Shown one piece after another: positions 23,895 to 34,699 of a stretch of 64,000 nt of DNA. The number at the start of each line of letters is the position of its first letter. Positions within the stretch are counted from its first letter, which is position 1. The DNA comes from Coptis chinensis (Eukaryota > Streptophyta > Magnoliopsida > Ranunculales > Ranunculaceae), in contig CM027378.1 in assembly GCA_015680905.1 (NCBI GenBank), forward strand, positions 37,235,001 to 37,299,000. Reading direction: 5' to 3'. A program made the translations under genes and the position numbers. The notes below the pieces were generated by a model. It was not told the origin of the DNA, made no database searches, and was given only the letters and a program-made list of their open reading frames with translations.

Positions 23895-26892
23895 TACAAA
23901 TGAGTGATTTATTATAAGTTATGCTAATCTCGTTTCCCAGAGTGCGATTGCATTGACCATATGCAACAAGGCCTTAAACCACTAGGAATTCCCAAGTGGA
24001 TGAGCTTTAAGCCACGTGTGAGTTTCCAGTGAAGGTAATCACAAACTTCTTCTATTTAGTACATAGGGTCTTGTTTCCTTATTTATTCTCAGTAGTCTAT
24101 ACATCTCATTAGCGGGGAATAAGGACAAGCTCCTTTAAACTTAGAATAACATATGTACATTAATTTAATCATCTAGAGATAAATCTGCAAAACATGAGCA
24201 TTGAAATGCAAAAGAAGAGTTGTTTCCGAGACTTTTGGAGAACGTCCTTAAGGTAGGTTCTCATAGGGGTGTGTTGCAATCACAACTCTCTGATAGATTC
24301 ACTCAAGGTTCGTTCCCTCAAGTGCAGCGGGCACTTATATTCCTCGCATACTTAAATGATGTCCAAAGAAACCAAGGTCGATTGATCACAGTTGTCACTT
24401 ACTATCACACCATCCTATTCCTAATCGAACTAGAGGTCTTTTATTAAGAGTTATGGGGCTAGGGTGATGGTTTAGAAGTTAAAAGGAAAGGAAAAACAAA
24501 ATCTGTTAAGTTGAGGAAGTGGGTCTTCAAGATACTTGTAACTAGAGCAGAACCTCGTTTTGTTCTTTTTCTTCCGAATTGTGATACATTCTTTTAGCCC
24601 TTTGGCTTTGTGACTCCATATGATTTTGAATTTTTGGGAGTTTTAACATTGCTTTTATTTCTTTTTGTTTTTGATATCGTCTAATTTTGATTTTGACTTT
24701 TGGGTGATTCGATTTTTGACTCCTCAGATTTTTTTTGAACCTTTGGGTGATCCTTTTCTTCTCTTTCTTTTCTTTTATTTTGTTTCGAAGCAACTAACTG
24801 TTATGATTTTGTACAAGGTCATCTCTTCTCTTTTTCTGATATCTATCCAGTTCTCAACTTGTTAGCTGGGTAAGCTTTTTATTATGTGTTGTAACGGGTT
24901 AGGAATTTTTGGTGAAGAATATAAAGGCTTTTAGAAAAGGGTGAAAGCTCAAGAGGGGTAACTAGAGGAAAACTATTTTTTTGGGTTTTTAACATTTATT
25001 TGGCTATATCAATAAAAAAAAAACCTAAATTATCTCTTAGGATATGGCGTAATGATCAAGCAAGTGGACGTGTGGTCTTTCTATCCGGACATCCTTTGTG
25101 TCATCACTCAATAATCATTTAGATGAGGCTTTTGGCTAGATTCTCACAAGATATGGAACTTAATTGTTCTAACATTGGCTGCGGAAACTCACTGCTATAT
25201 ACAAACAAATGCTGATGCATACCATTCATGAAAAGATGCTAAAACTATTGTACGTACATTAGTCTAAGTATGAAGAACGAATCCTTACTCTTTTGCTATA
25301 ATGAAACTTCTAAACTTTTTATTCATCATAGAAAAAGGAAACAAGACTTTTTAATACTAAACGAAAAATTATTTTTGGTATTTTTTGATTTTTTTTTTTT
25401 TTTTGAAGAAGCTAGAGGTTAGGCAGACCTCAACCTGTATTAATAAAAATCATGTTCTCAAGTACAGTTTCCCTTGTGTATCATCCTTTACAATATCTGA
25501 TAGTGCATAGTCTATAAGAGGTAGGTAATAGAAAAGAGAATCCTCAGGATCCTTGCTCAGCTTAGAGAAGTAGTCAGCGACTCGATTGGCTTCCCTTGTC
25601 TACCTATTCAAACTGTTGTTTCAAACAGTCGATAGCAGCCACTAAGTTAAGGCAGTACCAAGGCGGCTCCTCTATACCAGTAATAGCTCCTACTGCACTC
25701 TTAGAGTCAGAGCATACACTAATTCATCTCGCTCCTATCTAAAGTGCTCCCTTCACTCCAGCCTCAACTACTAACAACTCCTGGGTGATTACCGATCTTT
25801 TAGTCGAACTCCCTGTAAAAGCAAGCTTAACGGCACCAAACCCATCTCTGATAGCACCGCCAAATCCATTAGAATCTTCTGATATAGACCCATCATTGTT
25901 GACTATTAATTCACCTGGCTGTGGCTTAGACCATTTGCACCAGATTGGGGCACGTGAAGTGAATTGAACTTGAATTCTGATCCTGTCAAGTAGAACTTTG
26001 GCAGCCACTATTTTAGGCACTTATGCCAGCATAGTTTGAAGATATGTCTTCATCTCCTTCTTGATTTTCGCACATACTTGGGCCTCAGAGTGTCTTTTCT
26101 GCTAAAACCTCCTCAAATTTATCTCAATCCAGATGGCATATATAGTGGCAAAGGTTACTGCTCTAGTAATTTCAGATTCGATATAGGCATTTCGACATAT
26201 CTTTAGGATGTTATACCACTCGGAAGTTGATGCTTTCACCTGAGTGTTCAATCCCAGCCATCCTTTCACCCTCGACCAAACATCTTTTGTATATGGGCAA
26301 TCAAAGAAGAGGTGTTTGGAATGCTCCCTGGAAGCATTGAAGAAACAACATAGCGAGTCGCAAAAAAAAAATTAGAAAGGAAGAAATATACTATTATATC
26401 TATTATATAGAAAATGCCTAGTTTTTGCAAAATATTACTATACCACCCCCAAATAGAACTATGTTTTGTCCTCAAAGTATGAAGAGATCATAAAAGAGAT
26501 TACCATAGAAACATGAGCAAAAATGGTGATACATTTGTATTCTGTTCTTCATGATGAAAATACACCACCCCCAAATAAGTTTGGGGCGTGGGTTGTTTGA
26601 TATATAACGAGAAATACATAGTTTATTATACTAGGGATAACTATTCTACTATGAAATCTTTTTGGTTTTTTGTATTTTTGAAAACATATATGAAATGCAT
26701 GAAAGAAAAATGGAAAATTTTGGCATGATGTATTTGTTTTACCTTCTATTCATATACCAAATTTCCACAAGAAAACAAAATAAAACAAGCATATAATATT
26801 AAGCAAATAATTAAACTTATACTAAATGTCATATACGTAAGAAAGAAACAGAAAAATAAATATATCCAACTATATGGACACTAGAGAAATGC
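23895..26892 (-). other. E5 spacer (minus strand), interrupted by a LINE
   Basis: Reverse complement of the spacers at 16602-18540 and 20829-22711. The G-rich motifs appear as CCACCCCCAAATA near 26445 and 26567. No gene other than the nested LINE tail is seen. Together with E4 it forms the arms of a large inverted repeat. Confidence 0.7.
25390..26352 (-). mobile_element. 5'-truncated LINE (L1-type) tail, with zinc-binding and RNase H domains
   Basis: Minus strand. The poly-A tail shows as a T run at about 25388-25404. From the truncated 5' end near 26352 it encodes part of a reverse-transcriptase zinc-binding domain (HLFFDCPYTKDVW), then a plant RNase H-like domain with CKWSKPQPGELIVNNDGS, GGAIRDGFGAVKLAF and VITQELLVVEAG. 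A frameshift near 25740 precedes CSDSKSAVGAI. It breaks the E5 spacer, whose homology resumes on both sides. It shares its 3' end (TTAATACAGGTTGAGGTCTG) with the LINE at 61248-61885. Confidence 0.85.
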
Positions 26893-27964
26893 CTAGTCAG
26901 AATCCGTGCGTGACTCATCTCTACGTCTAGAAGATCCTTCTCCTTGCTAACGTCGGGTCCTAGCATGTCTATCACAATGCGGGATCACATCTCTGATGCT
27001 CTGCAGTATTTTAGTGACACTGTGTTGAAAACGTCGATGCTCCTGCTAGAAAGACCGCTCCTCCTGTCTGATGGTCCGCTATTATGCTATAATGTGCCCC
27101 TGAGTTTCCCTAAGCTGGTGGAGATACGCATGTAGAATCCTCTGGCCGCCATGGAGGAAGTGAATTTTGTCCATGGGCTGAGTGAACTATCGAGTGGCAT
27201 CTTCAGTGATGTAATCCACTTTCTCAGTCGAGCGTGCTTCCTCGGTGGCTCTGACGGCAAGTGGATACCAAAACTTCTGGATGCAGTGGGCATATATAGA
27301 TAAGGCATGTGGTAGCGTCCCTGACCTCTACTAGGGCTCCTGTGGCATCGAACCCCCAGTGTTGTATGATCCTGGTGACCAGCACTAGTAGAGGGGCGGT
27401 TGACTTCTCTAGTTTGTAGAGTTGTTCAATGATAAATGAGACGATGTAGAAGCCATTCTTTTATTCTTGAAGAATCTATAAAATATGAAGCATCACCTTA
27501 CCTATATCAAAAAGCTTGGCTGAGCTTAGCAGGTTGTAGGCTGTCTACTGAGATACTGCCAGTTGGTTCCTTCGTAGAAAACTCTGAAACGCATAGTGAG
27601 ACGTGGGGTTTTTCACACCCTCGAGAAGTGTCTCAACCATCATCACATCGATGGTTTTGCCATCTGGGGATTATTACGTCTAATCATAAACCTTTAGAGG
27701 AATCCCCATAACTCCACTTATGACTTCCTTGGTAAGCTCAAGCGAGCGGCCATCCTTGACAACCGTGGCACGGTCATCCTCCCCTCTAAGCATACCATTG
27801 TAGAATGAAAGAGTGAGAGAGGGAGAATAAGCCACACCTTCCAACAAACCCAAAGCTTCACATCCTCTTCTCCTAATCTCAGCCTTGAAGTGCACTTCAA
27901 ATCGATTGGAATTGAAGATGGGTTCAAATTTTTGCTCCGGCACGATTTTAAGAACTCGAGCCAT
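26893..27964 (-). pseudogene. Accessory ORF type C, element E5
   Basis: The ATG at 27964-27962 gives MARVLKIVPEQKFEPIF, then FEVHFKAEIRRRG, YSPSLTLSFYNGML, SLELTKEV and GIPLKVYD to a stop at 27682-27680. In-frame codons extend upstream of this ATG, but all four type C copies align from MARVLK, so this start is chosen. The remainder is frameshifted but recognisable down to a TAG at 26895-26893, with IQKFWYPLAVRATEEA-like and glutamine-rich blocks. This is the best preserved N-terminal half among the C copies. Confidence 0.75.
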
Positions 27965-28931
27965 TTGGAGTAGGAATTGATAAAATTGGGGTTTCTGGTT
28001 GGAATGGGAGTTGAAAATGAGGTAGGCTGTGATAAATTGGAGTGGTGGTGTGTATAGGTGCGTGGGCGGTTCCGAGCTAGAAAAGGGCGGGTGCGAGTTA
28101 AATAGGGTGACTAGGGTTTTGGAAAATTGGGGAAAATGAATTGGGTTGGGCGATCGCGAGTTATATATACGAATTGGTGGTACGTGTGAGGCACATGCCT
28201 TTTTAAGTTGAATCGAAATTTTGGCCCAAGACCAAATGAAATCACATAATTCCAAACGTGTCCTTAGTGCCTTGCCAACTTCAAGAGTTGATCCGCGCTT
28301 CGTTACTCGTCCGATCTTGACCCGTGAGGTACCAAAACGATCAGCATCGAAAATCCAACATAATGATATAGGGTACACTCACATATAACAATGGATAACA
28401 AACAGATGATGGAAATAAATGAAAAGGAACTATGGGGAAATATGTACAGATAACAAAAGGAAAATTTAATTAATTTTTTTGGGTTTTGAATAAGTTTCAC
28501 TTGAAATTTTAAAAAAGGTGGGTCGTTTTAAGTTAGATCCCGAAGACTTGGAAGTTTTTGAAAACTTAGGTCAATCCCAACCAGATGGTTGGATTACTCT
28601 CTTAGACCGTGCCTGATGAGTAGGTGGTTGGGCACATGAAAACCTTAAAAACTAAATTCTCACTATGAGGTTGAATACCGGGGCAAGTTGATGTTTGACA
28701 ATTCGAGCACCAGCCTTCTCTCATAGCTCGTCTCTTACGTGCATATGAACTATTACCTAAACCAAGAATGATTTTCGGTATATGTGTCCATATATTAAGC
28801 TATAGTTCTCTAGGAAGTGCTTGCACAGGATCATTGAAACTGATCCATCTAGTCTTGTTAAGTGGAGGATTTTTGTTTGTTACAGAAGACATTTTTGAAA
28901 TTCTTTTTGAAAAGAGAGAGATTGAGAAGGG
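27965..28931 (-). other. Leader of accessory ORF C and post-pol spacer of E5
   Basis: Reverse complement of 13380-14302. No gene is seen. The leader block with ACTCGTCCGATC and CGTGAGG (about 28300-28330) is the same as in E3 and E4. Confidence 0.6.
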
Positions 28932-29472
28932 GTAATCCAGGGATTGGTGGTGATGGAATTATCTTCAGGGATCATGTTTCCCAAGTAATAGGAGTTCAAG
29001 CATATGGCCTAGGGGTCACCACTAATTTTAACTCGGAGTGCTTTGCAATTGTATTGGTAGCGGAATTAGCAGTGCTCAATGGTTGGTTGCATTTATGGAT
29101 TGAAAGTGACTCGACTACATCAATCAAAGCTTTGAGTGGGGATAGAATGCCTTGGGTTCTTAAAGCTCATTGGCTACGAGCAACACAAAAACTTGTTCAC
29201 TGGAGACTGTCACACATCTACCGTGAGGCAAATTTTGGAGTTAATGCTGTTGTGAAGAGAGGTTCATTTATGAACCAAGGAGAGGGTATTTGGAGCCTGA
29301 CCAGACCAAGTTATATTAAGACTTTAGAAAAACCCTTAGAGGTTTTATTATCGTTTTAACTAGGACTGGATGTATTTACCAAGTAATAATACAATTGTAA
29401 CCTTCTCTCCACTCGATGTAACATTCTTTTTTTATAAGTAATAAAATATCCCTACTTGTGTGCAAAAAAAAA
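28932..29472 (+). mobile_element. 5'-truncated LINE tail encoding an RNase H-like domain
   Basis: Plus strand. The protein part reads IGGDGIIFRDHVSQVIGVQAY, then FNSECFAIVLVAELAV, LWIESDSTTSIKAL and SHIYREANFGVNAV, up to a stop at 29357-29359. This is the pattern of the plant RNase H-like domain found at the 3' end of L1-type elements (GG.IFRD, E-x-x-A, E/D-SDS, YREAN). The 3' UTR is followed by an A run at about 29464-29472. The 3' end differs from that of the LINEs at 25390 and 61248, so it is another subfamily. It splits E5 sequence collinear with 13260-13370. Confidence 0.85.
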
Positions 29473-30439
29473 GGAAAAGATTTTTAAGAAAGGGGAAAGT
29501 TTTATTGAAAATTTGTATAATTTTGAGTCTTTTAACGTCAGATTCTCGAGACAAAATAGAGAGGTGGAGGCAAAAGATAGAATAAAATAGAGAATAGTAT
29601 CACTTTGGGTTACTTTATTTGTTTAATTCTCGATTGGAGATGCCTCGTTTTTTTTTAGCTGGTTTTCTCAATCAAAATATATCTCTAACCATATAGAGGC
29701 TTTGACAAGAAAATAAAATTATACGTGAATCCGGTATCATTTTGGTTACGCCAGGGCGTATAACTTTCCTTTTTATATCCTCTAGTTTTGAAAACTATAG
29801 AGAGATGTTTTAAGAAACTTGTACTCAAGAGTTGTGATTCTAGATTATACTACTTGAAAACAAACCATAACAGATAATCTTAGGCAACTTTCTTGTCTGC
29901 TCTGTGGCGAACCCAATCTAGACAGACAGAGCTTCATCTACGTGAGTTGGGGGATTTACTGCACAAGACATAGAATGTCTTGACTCGGGTGAATAGCTCG
30001 GTGATATAGGTAACCCTTAGTAAGCAAAGCTTATCTCAAACCGCCCCTAGATTGCATTGTTCTAGGGGTTGGTCTGTGTAAAATCCATTGTCCATTTTGT
30101 TTTTGGAAAAATCACATAATTATTGATGTATCGAGAATCTAGCATTATCAAAACAAAGAAAACAAACATTTTTTTTGTAAAAGAAATGTAAGATAAAGAA
30201 AAGAAAATTTGTATACTCGCTCCACAGGGGTACACTGCTCAAACGATGAGTAAAAAGTGTTTTACAAAGAATATGCGAGATATACTGTGGACTAAGGCTC
30301 TAGCACTTGCAACCACACCCTCCAAGTGGAGAGGTTTGGTTACCTTATTGATGTATTCCCTTAAAGGAAAATATGAAATGGAATGGGAAAGGAAAGGAAT
30401 ACATCAGAAAAGAGGAATTCATCCTCATAGATAGGATGA
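29473..30439 (-). other. E5 post-pol spacer
   Basis: Reverse complement of about 12235-13260, with a single copy of the unit that is duplicated at 12935-13213. No gene. At its right end it passes straight into gag, which marks the internal deletion of pol. Confidence 0.62.
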
Positions 30440-31779
30440 TTAAGAAAGAGTTTTTAGGGATCCAGCTTCGTTCATGTCACTTGTTGCTTCAAAGGTTGTG
30501 TTCGTTGGTTTAGGATTTGTAATAACTTGTCCTGGGAACACACCTTTCTGGGTTTTCTCTTGGGCTAACAAGTTCAGAGATTGTTGCATGACAGATAGTA
30601 TTATCTTGGTGGGCTTATCTGTTTGGACACTAGTTGATGGTGTAACAAGAACTAGGTTTCTCTGGTTGTTGATAGGTGGGTTTTCGTAGTTTTGGTTAAA
30701 CTGGGATGGAACCAATGCTCTATTCTGATTGTTATAGGTACCTTGTCCTTGTCCTTATCTGAATGTATTTGGTGTTTGTTAAAACCTGGAGGTGGTTGGT
30801 TTTGTGGAATGTTGGTCCATGCGAAGTTTGGATGTTGTCTGCATGGTGCATTTGGTATATTGAAAGCACATCCTTCTTCTGCCTGAAGTGATGATGGGTT
30901 TGTTATCAAGGGATAGATGGCATCTATATGATTTAAGCTTAGACAAAAATTGCATGGTGAGGTATTTATGTTCATGACAGGATGAATGGTTTGGTCTTTT
31001 TGTTTGGTTGTGAGGGCATTTATCTTTCTTGTGAGGGTTACGATTAAGGTTTTAATTTCTGGATCAGATTTCACATCAAATATACCACTAGCCTTAGATT
31101 TACTGGGTTGGGATGTTCTGGAATTGTTTATGTTGCCCCAATGGGTACTCTTTTCAGCTTGGTTTTCAAGAAAGATTAAGGCTTACGTTGCAATCCTATC
31201 CAAAAAATTACCATTACTCATGATGTCGAGGGTTACTTTGTATTCTGGGAGAAGACCTTAGAAGAAACATTGGACAAGAGTGGATTTTTCTAGTTTATGG
31301 TGAGGACATGAATGGAGTAGGTCAGAGAATTTATCCCATGCTTCAAAAAATGTCTCACTCGAACTTTGTCTGAAGAACTGTATCTTGCTTCTTATCTCTT
31401 CTGCTTTCTTCAGTGGAAAGTACTTCTTCATGAAGGAGAACACAACCTTTTCCCATGTATCAAAAGAGTCGTCCTTCTATGAAAGAAGCCAAGCATAACT
31501 CTTACCAGCTAGAGTAAAAAAATACACTCGTGGCTTAACCTGATCATCGGTGACACCTGGATGATGAAAAGTATTACATACTTCATGTATCTGGTGTAAA
31601 TGCTCATACGGTAACTCGTGTTCTAACCCGTGGAAAATGGGTAGAAGATTGAGCACGTTCGGTGGAATGCGAAAATCGCTCATGAGCGGTGTAAGTCGTA
31701 TACAAGATGGAGGCCCATCTTGCAACGGTGTGCATGAGTTAGAGAGAGGCTCTTCAGCTTGCACTACTTCGTCGGCCAT
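30440..31779 (-). pseudogene. Athila-like gag, element E5
   Basis: Capsid-nucleocapsid polyprotein of an LTR retrotransposon. The minus-strand ATG at 31779 gives MADEVVQAEEPLSN, then a retrotransposon gag domain (FHGLEHELPYEHLHQIHEVC, FFTLAGKSYAWLLS). A stop at about 31477 and others follow. The next block has FMKKYFPLKKAEEIRSKI, EAWDKFSDLLHSCPHHKLE. The nucleocapsid has CNFCLSLNHIDAIY, where the last zinc-knuckle cysteine is replaced by tyrosine; E7 keeps it. A QHPNFAWTNIPQNQPPPGF block typical of this lineage follows. The gene is interrupted by several stops and ends at the pol-deletion junction. Confidence 0.82.
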
Positions 31780-32021
31780 CTTAGTAGATGGAGGACTAGA
31801 AATAGGAGATTATCTTTGACAATGTGCTCTCCTACATAAGTAAGTTTTATTCTTGTTAATACCTGTAGTGCCTGAACGCAGTATCATGCACTTTTAGCAA
31901 GACCCCAAAACTATCCTAACATGCGCAAACGGTGCAATGTATGCTCAAGAAATCGAAATTTGTTTTTACAAATATGGAATTTTTAAAACTTTTCTTTGGT
32001 CTATATTTTACTATGCCCTAT
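31780..32021 (-). other. Shortened gag leader of E5
   Basis: Untranslated leader collinear with 54521-54770 of E7. E7 continues for a further 1.3 kb before reaching the LTR, whereas here CTATGCC is followed almost at once by an LTR2 end, so the E5 leader carries a deletion. Confidence 0.55.
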
Positions 32022-32081
32022 TGAAGTTGTTGTAGAGTGATGAGTCTTCAAAAGAGTGTAAGAAGTGAGGTTCATCCTAGA
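32022..32081 (-). repeat. 60-bp LTR2 end at the E5/E6 boundary
   Basis: TGAAGTTGTTGTAGAG through TTCATCCTAGA matches the reverse complement of the 3' end of LTR2 (compare 56072-56133). It stops abruptly where E6 pol begins. It may be the E5 5' LTR, or the 3' LTR of E7 if E5 and E7 shared one. Confidence 0.7.
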
Positions 32082-32633
32082 CTTCCCCCGAACCTCAGTG
32101 TCGTTTAAACCCTGCCATGAAAGAAGTGGTCAGGGAAGAAGTCTTACGGTTACTTGATGCGGGTATCATATACCCAATCTCTGATAGCGAATGGGTCAGT
32201 CCCATTCATGTAGTTCCAAAGAAATCAGGGATTACCAAGGTATGTAATGCCAAGGGTGAATATGTTGCCATGCATGGTCCTATGAAATGGAGGATCTGTA
32301 TTGATTACAGATGCTTAAATGCATGACATGAAAGGATCATTTTCCTTTACCTTTTATAGATCAGATGCTTGAACGTCTAGATGGTCATGTTTTTTATTGC
32401 TTTTTGGATGGCTACTTTGGCTATTTCCAAATTATTATTGATATTGATGACCAAGAAAAGACTACCTTCACATGTCCCTTTGGAACATACGCCTATAAAC
32501 GAATGCCTTTTAGCCTTTGTAATGCTCCTGGTACCTTCCAGCGGTGTATGCTTCATATATTTAGTGACATTGTAGAGCGTTTCATGGAAGTGTTCATGGA
32601 CAATTTTTCTATCTATGGAGACTCTTTCACTAA

Positions 32634-33063
32634 GGGTGTGTTTGTTAAATTTTAACTCATGGAAAGGAAAGGAAATAAAATGGGTGGTCCACTATGGAAT
32701 GGAATGGAATGGAATGGAAAGGAAATAATTTTAAATGGTATGTGTTTGGTAAACTGGGGAAAGGAAAGTAAAAACTGGGGAAAGGAATAATCATGTTTGT
32801 TTGCAAAAGCTATGGAAAGGAATAATTGTATTGTTGAGTGGAGTGTATTAGAAGTAAGTCCCTATCTATCTATTTCCTTTCCTTTCCTTTCCACAAAATT
32901 TTCAGGGGTTAGCTAAAGACACAAAACCTTTTCCATTTGTTTTCATATGGAAAAGCCCATTTCCTTTCCATGGGTAAACAAACGCCTTAAAAACTATGGA
33001 AAAGGTGGACCACTCTTATTTTCCTTTCCTTTCCATAGTGTTTCCATCATAACAAACACACCC
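32634..33063 (+). mobile_element. 430-bp MITE, PIF/Harbinger (Tourist)-like
   Basis: The perfect terminal inverted repeats are GGGTGTGTTTGTTA at the left end and its complement TAACAAACACACCC at the right. It is flanked by TAA on both sides (32631-32633 and 33064-33066), the 3-bp target duplication of PIF/Harbinger elements. The interior is also partly self-complementary (GGAAAGGAAAGGAAA and its reverse complement, GTGGTCCAC). There is no coding capacity. It sits in the RT gene, in the codon run F-T-K-C-L-S-N, and one TAA copy belongs to the host frame. Confidence 0.92.
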
Positions 33064-33535
33064 TAAATGTCTGTCTAACCTTTCTAAAGTTTTAACGCGA
33101 TGTGAAGAGAACAGTCTCGTTTTAAATTGGGAAAAATGTCACTTCATGGTGAAAAAAGGCATAGTACTAGGTCACATTGTATCTAGTGATGGCATCAAAG
33201 TAGATAAGGCCAAACTAGATAAGATAGTGACTCTACCTATACCACGGACTGTCTGTGATATTAGAGCCTTTCTAGGCCATGCAGATTTTTATAGGCGTTT
33301 TATCAAAGATTTTTTGAAAATAGCTAGACCCTTAACTAATCTGCTTTTAAAGGAGGCCATCTTTGATTTTAATTTTAACTGTAAACAGGCTTTTGAAACA
33401 TTGAAAGCCGCCTTAACTTCTGCACCCATTATACAACCTCCCGATTGGTCTAAACCTTTCGAACTCATGTGTGATGCTAGTGATTATGCAGTTGGTGCTG
33501 TCTTGGGACAGAAACTAAATAATAAATCCACCATT

Positions 33536-33568
33536 ATTTATTATCCACCATTATTTATTATGCAGTTG
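33536..33568 (+). repeat. Duplicated 17-bp tract at the RNase H deletion point
   Basis: CCACCATTATTTATTAT occurs twice in tandem. Directly after it the coding sequence leaves RNase H (in the E3 copy TFIYYASKTLNE... follows) and lands in the linker before the integrase finger (DEPYLFKYC). About 450 bp present in E3 (roughly 11,390-11,850) is missing. Confidence 0.7.
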
Positions 33569-34699
33569 GATGAGCCCTACCTTTTTAAGTATTGTGCAGA
33601 TCAGATTATTTGTCCTTGTATTCCCCAGTGGGAATATAATGAGGTACTCTCATTCTGCCATGAGAAAGAGTGTGGTGGCCATTTCAGTGGTATGAAAATA
33701 GCTGCTAAAATTCTACAATGTGGGTTTTATTGGCCTACTCTCTTTAAAGATGCCTAAGTGTATTGCAAGACGTGCATTCGTTGCCAACAACTTGGGCAAA
33801 TCACGAAGCGTAATATGATGCCATTGAATCCAATCATGGTGGTAGAAATTTTTGACGTATGGGGCATTGATTTTATGGGTCCCTTTCCAATTTCCCACGG
33901 TTTCATTTATATTCTAGTTGTCGTGGACTACGTGTCTAAATGGATAGAGGCCATGGCTTGCCGTAGCAATGACCATAAGACAGTTGTGTTTTTCGTAAAA
34001 GAGTATATTTTCTGTCGATTTGGCATTCCTAAGGCCATCATTAGTGATGGAGGAACACATTTTTGCAACAGAGTTGTTACATCACTAGTAAAGAAGTATG
34101 GAGTTACACATAAGATAGCAACTCCGTATCATCCACAAACTAGCAGACAAGTAGAAGTTTCTAATAGGGAAATCAAAAAGATCTTGGAAACAACTGTAAA
34201 TCCTAATAGGAAAGACTGGTCGAAGCGTCTATCTGATGCCTTATGGGCTTATAGGACTGCTTTCAAAACTCCTATAGGTATGTCTCTCTTTAGACTTGTA
34301 TTTGGGAAACCTTGTCATTTGCCCGTTGAATTGGAGCACCGTGCTATGTGGGCTATAAAAAGCCTTAACTTCAATTTTGATGAGGCGGGTGTCAAGCGCA
34401 AGTTGCAATTGAATGAGCTTGAAGAAATCCGTAGCGACTCTTATGATCTCGTAAAGGATTATAAAGCTAACATGAAACGTGTTCATGATAAGCAAATCTT
34501 GCGCAAAGAGTTTGTGGTAGGTCAAAAGGTCTTCCTGTACAATTCCCGTCTACATATTTTTCCAGGGAAATTAAAAACCCGTTGGTCTGGTCCTTTTCTG
34601 GTTATTGAAGTCACCCCTTACGGGGTAATCACCTTGGTAAATCCCAAGGATAACAGTACCTTTCAAATTAATGGCCAACGGTTGAAACATTTTCACTAG

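Larger units (their letters stand above)
23895..32081 (-). mobile_element. E5: pol-less Athila-like element (gag and accessory ORF C), minus strand
   Basis: Read on the minus strand: LTR2 remnant (32081-32022), short leader, gag (31779-30440), post-pol spacer (30439-28400), type C ORF (27964-26893), spacer to the inversion junction at 23895. There is no pol: gag sequence passes at about 30,440 straight to sequence that follows pol in E3. The 3' LTR is lost at the junction with E4. Two LINE fragments are nested in it. Confidence 0.72.
32082..34699 (+). pseudogene. Ty3/gypsy (Athila/Tat-like) pol: RT, partial RNase H, integrase
   Basis: RT begins near CRLNPAMKEVVREEVLRLLD, with IYPISDSEWVSPIHVVPKK and RICIDYRCLNA, then a stop, and continues from FYRSDA/MLERLDGHVFYCFLDGY. 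The catalytic box is FMDNFS, so the second aspartate of YxDD is asparagine. A 430-bp MITE follows at 32634-33063. After CHFMVKKGIVLGHIVSSDG and CDASDYAVGAVLGQ most of RNase H is deleted at about 33550. Integrase: zinc finger with a stop (33755-33757), then an uninterrupted core at 33758-34699 with [17 protein letters not shown] and a glutamate in NREIKKILE (D, D, E present). It ends with WSGPFLV and NGQRLKHFH and has no chromodomain. Confidence 0.92.

Noticed and set aside
25785..25967. Plus-strand frame opposite the LINE RNase H domain (also 61692-61910)
   Set aside because: Shadow of the real minus-strand coding sequence.
27680..28378. 232-codon minus-strand frame starting at 28378
   Set aside because: Only the part from 27964 on is conserved among the type C copies; the upstream extension is leader sequence that happens to lack stops.
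30474..31261. Plus-strand frames at 30474-30689 and 30986-31261 (and 53208-54044)
   Set aside because: They are antisense to gag, which is recognised by domain blocks on the minus strand.
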